A stretch of 64,000 nt of DNA. It comes from Bacillota bacterium (GTDB lineage: Bacteria > Bacillota > Clostridia > Lachnospirales > Lachnospiraceae). A model generated the notes under the pieces. It saw only the letters and a program-made list of their open reading frames with translations. It did no database searches and was not told where the DNA came from. Below, one piece after another: positions 18,285 to 26,920 of the stretch; the stretch's first letter is position 1; every line of letters begins with the position of its first letter. A program made the position numbers and the translations under genes. Location: contig JAEZVF010000024.1 of the NCBI GenBank assembly GCA_023443225.1, positions 32,414-96,413 of the forward strand. Direction: 5' to 3'.

Positions 18285-18989
18285 TTATTTTTTATATGTC
18301 TTTACATAGTTTTGCGTATAGGGACAGACTTCTATACATTTTCCGCATAACGTTATGATTTTATCAATCTTCTCATTTGCAATTTCCCTTGCTTTCTTCT
18401 CACAGGCATATGGGTTAAATAATTCTGAACGATCCATGTCAGCCCTCCAATTCTTTCCAGAGATTGCATTTCCCGGGCAGGCATTTGTACAAAGCATACA
18501 GTCGCCGCATATGGATGTGGTGATTGGTTCTCCACAAGAAAGCTCTGCATTGGTAACCAGAGAGGAAAGTCGGATTGCAGAACCAAACTGCTTTGTCACA
18601 AACAATGCACTTTTTCCAATCCAACCAAGGCCAGCCTTTGTGGCAAAGGATTTATGCGGCAATGCAGTTCTAAATTCCTCATCCTGTTTCGTCACTTTAG
18701 TTGTTTGGGCGTATGCTTTATAACCATTAGAATTTAGGAATTCTGCTCCTTTTGTTATGAGTACATCCAGTTTTTCATTTAATGCATGATATGTATTAAA
18801 ATACTCCATATTTGGTCCATTATGTATCGATTGAATTATTTCCGGCGAAATAGTAACAGCCACAGAGACTCCATAAACCATATCATTCTTTACCATATCT
18901 GAAACATCTGCAAATCCTACTAAGGCTGCTCCATTTTCATAAAGTAAATCCTTTAATTCTCCACTGATTCCTTGTTTTCTATCCATCAT
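18285..18989 (-). CDS. QueG-like protein with two 4Fe-4S clusters
   Basis: A 234-residue protein. The N-terminal part matches the DUF1730/epoxyqueuosine reductase fold, with AGLGWIGKSALFVT and SSLVTNAEL. The C-terminal part is a ferredoxin region with CGDCMLCTNACP and a second set (YACEKK, then CGKCIEVCP), enough for two [4Fe-4S] clusters. True QueG is longer (about 300-380 residues) and acts on tRNA. This shortened form may be a dedicated electron donor or cobalamin-type reductase for the adjacent Memo/AMMECR1/radical SAM genes. The operon promoter at 19028-19056 starts here. Confidence 0.82.
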   Translation of the reverse strand: MMDRKQGISGELKDLLYENGAALVGFADVSDMVKNDMVYGVSVAVTISPEIIQSIHNGPNMEYFNTYHALNEKLDVLITKGAEFLNSNGYKAYAQTTKVTKQDEEFRTALPHKSFATKAGLGWIGKSALFVTKQFGSAIRLSSLVTNAELSCGEPITTSICGDCMLCTNACPGNAISGKNWRADMDRSELFNPYACEKKAREIANEKIDKIITLCGKCIEVCPYTQNYVKTYKK

Positions 18990-19027
18990 GATAGCTCCCC
19001 TTTTTTCTATATTACATTATATAAACA

Positions 19028-19056
19028 ATTATATATCATTCCTAAAACTGATACAA
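19028..19056 (-). promoter_or_regulatory. Promoter of the QueG-like/Memo-AMMECR1/radical SAM/HEAT operon
   Basis: On the minus strand, TTGTAT (19051-19056), 17-bp spacer, TATAAT (19028-19033). The predicted start is near 19021, about 30 bases before the ATG at 18989. The genes to 15178 are spaced by -4 to 75 bases and I saw no terminator between them. Confidence 0.6.
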
Positions 19057-19207
19057 TATTGTCAACTTGCAATTTATAATAAGAAGGTGGAAATTCTTTG
19101 CGGAGTTTCTACTTAATACTCATACTAGGGGCAAACCACAAAGAGGTTACTGCACTAACTAAATAAGGGATGCCCCACAATTTTTTTAGTGAAACAACCC
19201 CTTAGCT

Positions 19208-22200
19208 TTATTTTAAATTCTTCTTCGCAACCGATAACATCATCTTTATTCGATTCAGTTGATTTACGTGTGATATACCTGGATCAAAATCAATGGGAAC
19301 AATATTTGCTTCCGGGTATCTCTCCTTTAAAGGTTTAAACATTCCCTTTCCGGTAACATGATTCGGAAGACAGGCGACCGGTTGGATACATATAATATTA
19401 CTGGTCCCACTTTCAATAAACTCAATCATTTCCGCAGTGATGAGCCATCCTTCCCCCGTCTGATTTCCCAGGGAAAGAATCGGAGAAGCCTTCTCTGCTA
19501 ATTTTTCAATTGGTATCAAGGAAGGAAAATGGCTACTTTTCTCAAGCTCTTCCTTCATTACTTTTCTGTAATGATTTAAATATGCAGTTGCTATATCATT
19601 TAAGTTTTTCTGCATTCTTTTTCCAGCAAGATATTGATATCTAAAATTATAATTAAAGGTGCAGTATAGTAAGAAGTCAATCAAATCCGGTACTACCGCT
19701 TCCGCGCCGTTTTTTTCAATAACGCCGATGATATCGTTATTGGCAGTTGGATGGTATTTTAATAAGATTTCACCGACGATTCCTACTTTAGGCTTCTTAA
19801 TATCTAAAAGTTCCAGCTGGTCAAAATCTCTAATGATGCCCCGGATATTATGATCAAAGTCTTTTTTATTCCCTTTCATGATATTCACTTTTGCTTTTTC
19901 ATTCCATTTTTCATAAAGCATTTGTGTAGAACTAGGAATCTTTTCATAGGGTCTTGTGCGATTTAAGAGGCGCATGAACAAATCCCCGTAAACAACTGCC
20001 ATAATGCATTTATGAATTAATTCCAATGATATCTTAAAGCCGGGTTGTTTCTCCAGTCCAACGGCATTTAATGAAATAATCGGTACATTGTCAAAACCTG
20101 CTTTTTTTAATCCCAATTTTAGAAAGCCAATGTAATTCGTTGCTCTACATCCTCCACCGGTCTGTGTTATCATAACAGAAGTGTTATTCACATCATATTT
20201 ACCTGATTTTAATGCAGATACTAATTGTCCTACCACGACGATGGCCGGATAACAGGCATCATTATTGACGTATTTTAAACCCTCTTCCACAGCAGCATGA
20301 TCAATGGCTGGTAACACTTCCAAATTGTAACCACTTGCTCTGGTGGCTGTTTGTATTAGTTCCATATGAATCGGTGACAGCTGTGGTGCTAATATCGTAT
20401 GAGTTTTTCTCATATCCTTTGTAAAGGTTAATTGGTAATTCGCAATTTCTTCTTTTTTTGCATGATATGCGTTTCGTTCTCTCTCCTCCATGGCGGCTTT
20501 TAAAGAACGGATTCGTATTTTTGCCGCTCCAAGGTTATTTCCTTCGTCAATTTTTAACATGGTATACATTTTCCCACTGGCAGCAAGAATCTCTTCGACT
20601 TGGTCGGTGGTAACCGCATCCAGACCACAACCAAAGGAATTCAACTGTATCATCTCAAGATTTGGAACATCTGCAATAAAAGAAGCTGCGCGATAAAGTC
20701 TGGAATTATAGGTCCATTGATCCACGACTCTTAATTTCATATTCAGATGTGTCAGGTGAGAGATGCTGTCTTCCGTAAATACCGCCAATTGATAAGAATT
20801 AATCAAATCCGGTATCCCATGATGTATCTCTGGATCTATATGATATGGTTTACCGCATAGTACGATTCCCTTACCATTTTTTTCTTTGATATATTTTAGA
20901 GCTTCTTCTCCAGCTAACTGAATGTCCCTTTTATACCGTTCCTGCTCCAAGACCGCAGCTTTTACAGCACGCCTTGCTTCCACAGGTGTTACGTCATATT
21001 CTTTAAATACCTGGAGAATTCTTTTTACCAAAACTCGGTTGTTATTTAGCGAAAGAAACGGAGCAATCAGCTTGACATTATTTAATTTTATTAAGTCAAT
21101 ATTGTTCTTAATGACTTCCGGATAAGAAATAACGATAGGACAATTGTAATGATTGTTTACTTCCTTGAATTCCTTTTTTTCATATACAACCGAAGGATAA
21201 AATATGGTTTTTACCCCTCTTTCAATGAGGTTAATAATATGTCCGTGTGCCAATTTTGCAGGATAACAAGCAGATTCTGAAGGTATCGTTTCAATTCCTT
21301 TTTCAAATAACTTCTTACTGGAACCTTGAGAAAGTTCAACTCGAAATCCCAATTCCGTCAGTAAAGTAAACCAAAAAGGATAGTTTTCATACATGTTCAG
21401 AACTCTTGGAACACCTATTATTCCTCTCTTCGCTTCCTCTAGAGCTAGGGCAGAATAATGAAAGGTTCTATTATATTTAAACTTGTATAAGTTTGGTATC
21501 GTATTTTTCTTACTTTGTTCCAATCCTAGACCCTTTTCACAACGGTTGCCGGCTATGAATATCTCTTTTTGAAGTTTTGACGGGTCTTTTTTACCATATA
21601 TAAAATTGTTTCGTGTTAACAAACAGTTATTTCCGCATTTATTACATCGTTGAAAAGATGTCTTCATCTCAAACTCTTCAATGCCGTTTAAGGATAATAG
21701 GGTAGATTTACCTTCAGTTTCTCTTTCTTTTGCAATGAGTGCAGCTCCAAAAGCGCCCATAAGGCCCGCAATCTCTGGTCTTACCGCCTCTTTTCCGGTA
21801 ATCAGTTCAAAACATCGTAACACTGCGTCATTTGCAAAGGTTCCTCCTTGAACGATAATGTTTTCCCCCATATCCTTTTCATCCCGTACTTTAATAACCT
21901 TAAACAATGCATTTTTAATTACCGAATACGAAAGACCTGCTGAGATATCAGCAACCGTTGCACCTTCCTTTTGTGCCTGCTTTACTCTTGAGTTCATAAA
22001 TACAGTACATTTTGAGCCCAAATCTACCGGAGCTTTTGCAAACAATCCTGCTTTGGCAAATTCCTGAACGGATAGATTTAAAGAAGTTGCAAATCCTTCT
22101 ATAAAAGACCCACAGCCTGAGGAACATGCTTCATTTAAAAGAATACTATCAATTGCTCCATTTTTTATCCGAAGACATTTCATGTCCTGACCGCCGATAT

Positions 22201-23458
22201 CTAAAATAAAATCTGCACCCGGCAAGAAATAGTCAGCTGCCTTATAATGAGCGATAGTTTCAATTTCGCCTATATCCACATGAAATGCAGCTTTCATGAT
22301 AGCTTCCCCATATCCTGTAACAGCAGAATTAGCAATCTCTGCTTTTTTAGGTATCTGCTTATATATATTCTTTAAGATACCCACCACTTTTTTAATTGGG
22401 TCACCTTCATTATTCCCATAAAAGCTGTATAAAAGCTCTGCATTTTCACCAATTAGAACAACCTTTGTTGTGGTAGAACCGGCATCGATTCCTAAATATA
22501 CTTTTCCCTCATATTTGCTAAGATCAGCCTTATTAACTCCTATCCGCTTATGTCTATTATGAAAGTTACGATATTCTTCCTCATCTTGAAATAAGGGTGC
22601 CAATCTGTGAACATCTTCATCCTTTTGCGCTGCTAAGCCATCTATCTTCTCGGTTATTTCCTTCAGAGAGAAAGCCTTACCCTCCTCTGTGGAAAGTGCC
22701 GCTCCGATAGCAACAAATAATTGAGAATTCTCCGGAGTCAGTACTTCTTCATCAGATAATTTTAAGCATTCCATAAATCTTTTTCTAAGTTCAGAGAGAT
22801 AATGCAAGGGACCGCCAAGCAATGCAACCTTTCCCCTTACCGGTTTTCCGCAAGCCAGCCCACCCAAGGTCTGATTCACAACGGCCTGAAAGATGGAAGC
22901 AGCGATATCTTCCTTACAGGCACCATCATTAATTAATGGTTGTACATCCGTTTTTGCAAAAACACCACACCTAGAAGCAATCGGATAGATTACCTTATGA
23001 GCCTTTGCATACTCATTTAAACCTGCTGCATCCGTATTGAGTAGTGTCGCCATTTGATCAATGAAAGCACCGGTACCTCCAGCACAACTGCCATTCATTC
23101 GCTGCTCCATACCATCTTTGAAATAAGTAATCTTAGCATCTTCACCACCAAGTTCAATTACCACCTCTGCTTCAGGAATGATTGCTTCAACTGCTTTGTT
23201 ACAGGCCATTACCTCTTGTATAAAATTAAAATCCAACCAATGGGATACGGAGAGGCCTCCAGAACCAGTAATATTTATGGAACATAAAATATCTCCTAAG
23301 CTATGATAGCACTCCTTCATTATATGAATGATCGTACTTTTTATATCTGATAAATGGCGTTTGTAATCACTATAAAGAATACAATTGTTATTATACAAAA
23401 CTGCAATTTTTACCGTTGTTGATCCGATATCCAATCCTATTTTATAAATATTGTTCAT
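19208..23458 (-). CDS. Giant 2-hydroxyacyl-CoA dehydratase activator-family protein (two ATPase domains plus dehydratase-like regions)
   Basis: A 1416-residue protein. Domain 1 (about 4-260) and domain 2 (about 320-590) are BadF/HgdC-type ATPases: GLDIGSTTVKIAV and LGIDAGSTTTKVVLI are the phosphate loops. Each has the cysteine that holds the inter-subunit [4Fe-4S] cluster (NGSCAGGTGAF; SSGCGSFIEGF). Residues about 604-950 begin with the cysteine cluster RCNKCGNNC, then a DUF2229-like region. About 950-1416 is the conserved C-terminal block with TQTGGGCRATNY. Family members use ATP to fire single electrons for radical dehydrations. No dehydratase genes flank it, so the target is unknown. The ATG at 23458 follows GGAGAG. 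Confidence 0.88.
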   Translation of the reverse strand: MNNIYKIGLDIGSTTVKIAVLYNNNCILYSDYKRHLSDIKSTIIHIMKECYHSLGDILCSINITGSGGLSVSHWLDFNFIQEVMACNKAVEAIIPEAEVVIELGGEDAKITYFKDGMEQRMNGSCAGGTGAFIDQMATLLNTDAAGLNEYAKAHKVIYPIASRCGVFAKTDVQPLINDGACKEDIAASIFQAVVNQTLGGLACGKPVRGKVALLGGPLHYLSELRKRFMECLKLSDEEVLTPENSQLFVAIGAALSTEEGKAFSLKEITEKIDGLAAQKDEDVHRLAPLFQDEEEYRNFHNRHKRIGVNKADLSKYEGKVYLGIDAGSTTTKVVLIGENAELLYSFYGNNEGDPIKKVVGILKNIYKQIPKKAEIANSAVTGYGEAIMKAAFHVDIGEIETIAHYKAADYFLPGADFILDIGGQDMKCLRIKNGAIDSILLNEACSSGCGSFIEGFATSLNLSVQEFAKAGLFAKAPVDLGSKCTVFMNSRVKQAQKEGATVADISAGLSYSVIKNALFKVIKVRDEKDMGENIIVQGGTFANDAVLRCFELITGKEAVRPEIAGLMGAFGAALIAKERETEGKSTLLSLNGIEEFEMKTSFQRCNKCGNNCLLTRNNFIYGKKDPSKLQKEIFIAGNRCEKGLGLEQSKKNTIPNLYKFKYNRTFHYSALALEEAKRGIIGVPRVLNMYENYPFWFTLLTELGFRVELSQGSSKKLFEKGIETIPSESACYPAKLAHGHIINLIERGVKTIFYPSVVYEKKEFKEVNNHYNCPIVISYPEVIKNNIDLIKLNNVKLIAPFLSLNNNRVLVKRILQVFKEYDVTPVEARRAVKAAVLEQERYKRDIQLAGEEALKYIKEKNGKGIVLCGKPYHIDPEIHHGIPDLINSYQLAVFTEDSISHLTHLNMKLRVVDQWTYNSRLYRAASFIADVPNLEMIQLNSFGCGLDAVTTDQVEEILAASGKMYTMLKIDEGNNLGAAKIRIRSLKAAMEERERNAYHAKKEEIANYQLTFTKDMRKTHTILAPQLSPIHMELIQTATRASGYNLEVLPAIDHAAVEEGLKYVNNDACYPAIVVVGQLVSALKSGKYDVNNTSVMITQTGGGCRATNYIGFLKLGLKKAGFDNVPIISLNAVGLEKQPGFKISLELIHKCIMAVVYGDLFMRLLNRTRPYEKIPSSTQMLYEKWNEKAKVNIMKGNKKDFDHNIRGIIRDFDQLELLDIKKPKVGIVGEILLKYHPTANNDIIGVIEKNGAEAVVPDLIDFLLYCTFNYNFRYQYLAGKRMQKNLNDIATAYLNHYRKVMKEELEKSSHFPSLIPIEKLAEKASPILSLGNQTGEGWLITAEMIEFIESGTSNIICIQPVACLPNHVTGKGMFKPLKERYPEANIVPIDFDPGISHVNQLNRIKMMLSVAKKNLK

Positions 23459-23591
23459 ATTCTCTCCATTCCGACACATGTTTTTTTGCATAAGGTTGAA
23501 AGTAATAATTTCAATCTTCTTTATTATGCACACGAAACAAAAAAACATTCAGAATATCAAAGAATAAGGTAAATAAACCCTACTAAATCCC

Positions 23592-24446
23592 CTATGATTT
23601 TACATATAGAATTCCAAGTGTCTTCGGCCCACAGTGGCTTGTAATAACACTTCCAGCTCTGGTAACTACAATTTCCCGAAAAACTTTTAACTCTTTCAAA
23701 TCATGATATAATCTTTCGATTAATTCATTATCACACCCCGAATGGGTAATAAAGACTCTTTCCTTGTCTGCTACAAGTAATTCCTCTTTTAAATCATCTA
23801 TGTAGTTTAACAAGGCTTTTTTGGTAGTTCCTCGATATTTTTTGCTTACCTCCATTTTTCCGTCTTTTACAACAATCATGGGCTTTAGTTTTAAGGTATT
23901 TCCAATGAGAGCGGTTACGGATGAGCACCTGCCTCCCCTATGTAGGTAGGTTAACGTGTCCACTACAAAACTGGCTCTTATACGCCTTTGCATGTAGGTT
24001 GTTATGTATTCAATGATGGATTGAGTCAAATGCCCTTGTTGAACTAAGGATGCAGCTTTTAGAACCTGTAAACCAATTCCAGTTGAAAGATTTTTCGAAT
24101 TAATGATATATATTTTTTTATAATCATAGTACTCAGCAGCTAGTCGTACAACATTACAGGTGGAAGACATCTCTTCGGATATTCCAAAAAAAATAATATC
24201 TTGCTCTTTTTCAACAAATGGTTTCAGAATATCAATCACATCACTTAGTCTTGGGGCAGCTGTTTTTGGTGTACTGTTTTCTTTATCCGACCATACATAA
24301 ATATCTTCCGGTGTAATATCAACTCCATCATGATAATCCTGCTCTCCCATAGTAACACACAATGGAATAATCGTAATATCATATCTATGTAGTATTTCTT
24401 TTGATAAATCACAAGTACTATCTGCTATAATCTTTATCTGTTCCAT
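23592..24446 (-). CDS. DegV-family fatty-acid-binding protein
   Basis: A 284-residue cytoplasmic protein. It begins IKIIADSTCDLSKEIL, the DegV signature. It has the lipid-binding pocket stretches TAAPRLSDV, FFGISEEMSSTCN and LHRGGRCSSVTALIGN, and ends in the SHCGPKTLGI segment. DegV/FakB proteins present a fatty acid to the kinase FakA for entry into phospholipid. No fakA lies in the window, and many Firmicutes carry several DegV paralogues. AGGAGAG precedes the ATG. It lies 133 bases upstream of the giant activator gene. Confidence 0.93.
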   Translation of the reverse strand: MEQIKIIADSTCDLSKEILHRYDITIIPLCVTMGEQDYHDGVDITPEDIYVWSDKENSTPKTAAPRLSDVIDILKPFVEKEQDIIFFGISEEMSSTCNVVRLAAEYYDYKKIYIINSKNLSTGIGLQVLKAASLVQQGHLTQSIIEYITTYMQRRIRASFVVDTLTYLHRGGRCSSVTALIGNTLKLKPMIVVKDGKMEVSKKYRGTTKKALLNYIDDLKEELLVADKERVFITHSGCDNELIERLYHDLKELKVFREIVVTRAGSVITSHCGPKTLGILYVKS

Positions 24447-24576
24447 AAATGCACTCTCCTAACATAAAAAAACCATATATCTCCATAAGTTATACCTTAT
24501 ATGATAACATATTTTATAATCAAATCAAGTTAAGCACGCCCTCTTATTTCAGAGACGTCGCTCTAACATTGAAAAA

Positions 24577-24601
24577 GGGTGCCCACAATAGTGTGACACC
24601 C
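24577..24601 (-). terminator. Intrinsic terminator of the germination operon
   Basis: GGGTG/CACCC outer arms with a CAC/GTG inner pair are followed on the minus strand by TTTTTC. It lies 25 bases beyond the stop of the GerAB-GerAC gene. Confidence 0.6.
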
Positions 24602-24625
24602 CATAAATAAAAGAAATACTTGTTT

Positions 24626-26890
24626 CTATTCCAGATTCATATTTACTTGAATCGTATAGTTCAGATCTTTGATAAAGTCCTCTTCTTTGTCTACATAGTA
24701 CAGCCACATACTCCGGTTCTTATAACTGGTCATTCGGTAAAGATTCAGAAAATCTATCTTTTCTTTTTTCATGATTTCCTCTGTTAGCTTATTCATTTTC
24801 TCCTCCATTTGCGCTTCACAAAGGACCTCCACTTCTTTAATTAATTGGGTATTCTCTGTTTTTGAAAGGATTGCTTGCTTTGTAATTCCTTTCTCAATCG
24901 TAGCCTTACAATCAATGAAAATGTTTAGATATGGCTTATTATTCTTCCAATAAAAGTCCATCTTTCGATAGACATCATCCATTTTTATAACATATTCAAT
25001 GTTATCTATCTTAGTTTTATTTCGTTTATTACTCTTATTTCTTTCAAAATAAAGTCGATTATTTTTACCACTACCATTCAACAGATGAATATAATCTGCT
25101 TCCTCTTGATCTACATGATATGCCAAAAAACATTGATTAAAAAATCCAAGACCTGAGGTAGTCACTGTTTTTTTATTTGCCTGTAAGTAAGGTAATTGCA
25201 CTATCGTATTATGATTATTCACTCCTTGAATCATATCACCAACCGTCACTTCTTTACTACCTGTATTTAACAAATTAATCCGGTACATTCGATCCAGAAA
25301 ATTTCCTACACCTCCATTTAAATCACCATTCATGGACATAATGTCTTTTGCTTCTGTCTTTGACAAAAAAATCAGTGTATTTCTTCCAAGTTCATATTTA
25401 TTTTCAACATATGCTAAGAATTCCTCCAATTTATCTACATCTTCTGCAAAGGATTTACCAAGTACAATTGCTTTTAAATGACTAAAATCCAATTGTTTAT
25501 TTGACTGCAAATGGTATTTATCTTCAATTTCCCAAAAATCAATCCCCTTTAACTGAATAATCAATTTCTTTGGATCTTCTGCGCTTTGTTTCGTCAAAGC
25601 TTTCAAGTCCGGTAATTGATAATAAATGGTCAGTTCAGAACCATGTAAGTCTATCCCCATGGTTTGAACAAAGTTACGATCCTCAATCTCTGTCATGTCA
25701 CTGCAAGCAGTTAAAGCAAACGAAGAAGACAGTATTAAAACAACAAAAATTGATTTCAAGGCTGATGTGTTTATACGATTCTTTTTACATTTGCTAAGGA
25801 ATACCACTAATAGCGGCAATAGAATGGATTGAGGCATTCCTATATACATCATATAAGCTTCAAAATAATCATAATACTGTTCTGTCTCTAAAGGGATAGC
25901 GGAAGCAGCAAATAAGAAAATCACAAATGGAATCAGATGATACTTTTGAAAATAAACATGAAATATTTTTTTTGATATCAGGCACATATAGTATAAGAAT
26001 CCACTGATAATTGTAAAAATACTTAACATCCAAAAGGTAAGTATGAGTGCATCCTGTCTCTGTATAAAATCTCCTGGTAATTTGATGATTTGCATAATTG
26101 TCACGGATGACCAGAGTTTTAATCTTGTTTCCTCCACTCCGAGAATACCTACTGTAACAAGAAAAAATAAAAAGTTAATTACAATAACAATGCATAAGGC
26201 TTGTATGACATGAGCAAATAAACCCTTTCCTTTTTTTATAGCTTTTTCATATCCGCTCCTGCTGTAGCTAATGAGTGGAGCAGTAAATAATAATAATTCC
26301 AGCATACTAAAAGTAAGAAATATTTGATATCCCCCAAGTACAATATCCCCTGGTTTTTCTACAAAAATCGGCAACAGATTCGTTATATTTATATCTTTTA
26401 ATCCCAAAACCAAAAGTATAAGAATAGGGGTAATTACGATAAAGAACAGTAGCTCTGCTATTCTTGCACGTATCTCAAAGCCTTTCGATGCAGCATAAGC
26501 AGATACCATTAGGAGCATCAGTATAATAATTCTGTGGTCCGTGTCTTCCAGCAAAGTTTGTTTTATCACATCACCAAATAACCGTGCAGCAAATACACAA
26601 CAAGCAAATAGCTTCACAATAAATAATGTTCCTATTAGGAAAGTTATCATTCGTCCAGCACTTTGCCCGCAGAATTCTAATAAATTTCCATTGATATGAT
26701 TGGATAAAGACAACAAAACCCATGAGTATACCAAGGCAAATAGAGCAGCAACTACTATGGAAATAATTCCATCTCTTCCCGCAGCTACTGTTGCAATTCT
26801 TGGTATGATAAGAGAGGATATACTGAATAAATCTAACACTAATAAACGTCTTATTTGTCTAAGTGATATTTTTTCATTATCTGAAAACAT
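24626..26890 (-). CDS. Spore germination permease-lipoprotein fusion (GerAB-GerAC)
   Basis: A 754-residue protein. Residues 1-365 are a GerAB-type transporter of the APC superfamily with about ten membrane helices, including FEIRARIAELLFF. Residues about 396-754 are a GerAC domain (MTEIEDRNFVQTMGIDL, KAIVLGKSFAED, LIFLSKTEAKDIM). Between them a hydrophobic stretch ends in LTAC, an intact lipobox with Cys396. The usual GerAC signal peptide has thus become an internal eleventh segment. The ten-helix topology would leave it running outward, as needed. With the GerAA gene upstream it forms a germinant receptor. The frame is open throughout. Confidence 0.9.
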   Translation of the reverse strand: MFSDNEKISLRQIRRLLVLDLFSISSLIIPRIATVAAGRDGIISIVVAALFALVYSWVLLSLSNHINGNLLEFCGQSAGRMITFLIGTLFIVKLFACCVFAARLFGDVIKQTLLEDTDHRIIILMLLMVSAYAASKGFEIRARIAELLFFIVITPILILLVLGLKDINITNLLPIFVEKPGDIVLGGYQIFLTFSMLELLLFTAPLISYSRSGYEKAIKKGKGLFAHVIQALCIVIVINFLFFLVTVGILGVEETRLKLWSSVTIMQIIKLPGDFIQRQDALILTFWMLSIFTIISGFLYYMCLISKKIFHVYFQKYHLIPFVIFLFAASAIPLETEQYYDYFEAYMMYIGMPQSILLPLLVVFLSKCKKNRINTSALKSIFVVLILSSSFALTACSDMTEIEDRNFVQTMGIDLHGSELTIYYQLPDLKALTKQSAEDPKKLIIQLKGIDFWEIEDKYHLQSNKQLDFSHLKAIVLGKSFAEDVDKLEEFLAYVENKYELGRNTLIFLSKTEAKDIMSMNGDLNGGVGNFLDRMYRINLLNTGSKEVTVGDMIQGVNNHNTIVQLPYLQANKKTVTTSGLGFFNQCFLAYHVDQEEADYIHLLNGSGKNNRLYFERNKSNKRNKTKIDNIEYVIKMDDVYRKMDFYWKNNKPYLNIFIDCKATIEKGITKQAILSKTENTQLIKEVEVLCEAQMEEKMNKLTEEIMKKEKIDFLNLYRMTSYKNRSMWLYYVDKEEDFIKDLNYTIQVNMNLE

Positions 26891-26920
26891 AATTCCTATG
26901 CCTTTCTATGCCTTTTAAGT

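Noticed and set aside
19120..19175. GGGGCA/TGCCCC inverted repeat after the giant activator gene
   Set aside because: The arms are about 40 bases apart with no supporting inner stem, so I do not call a terminator.
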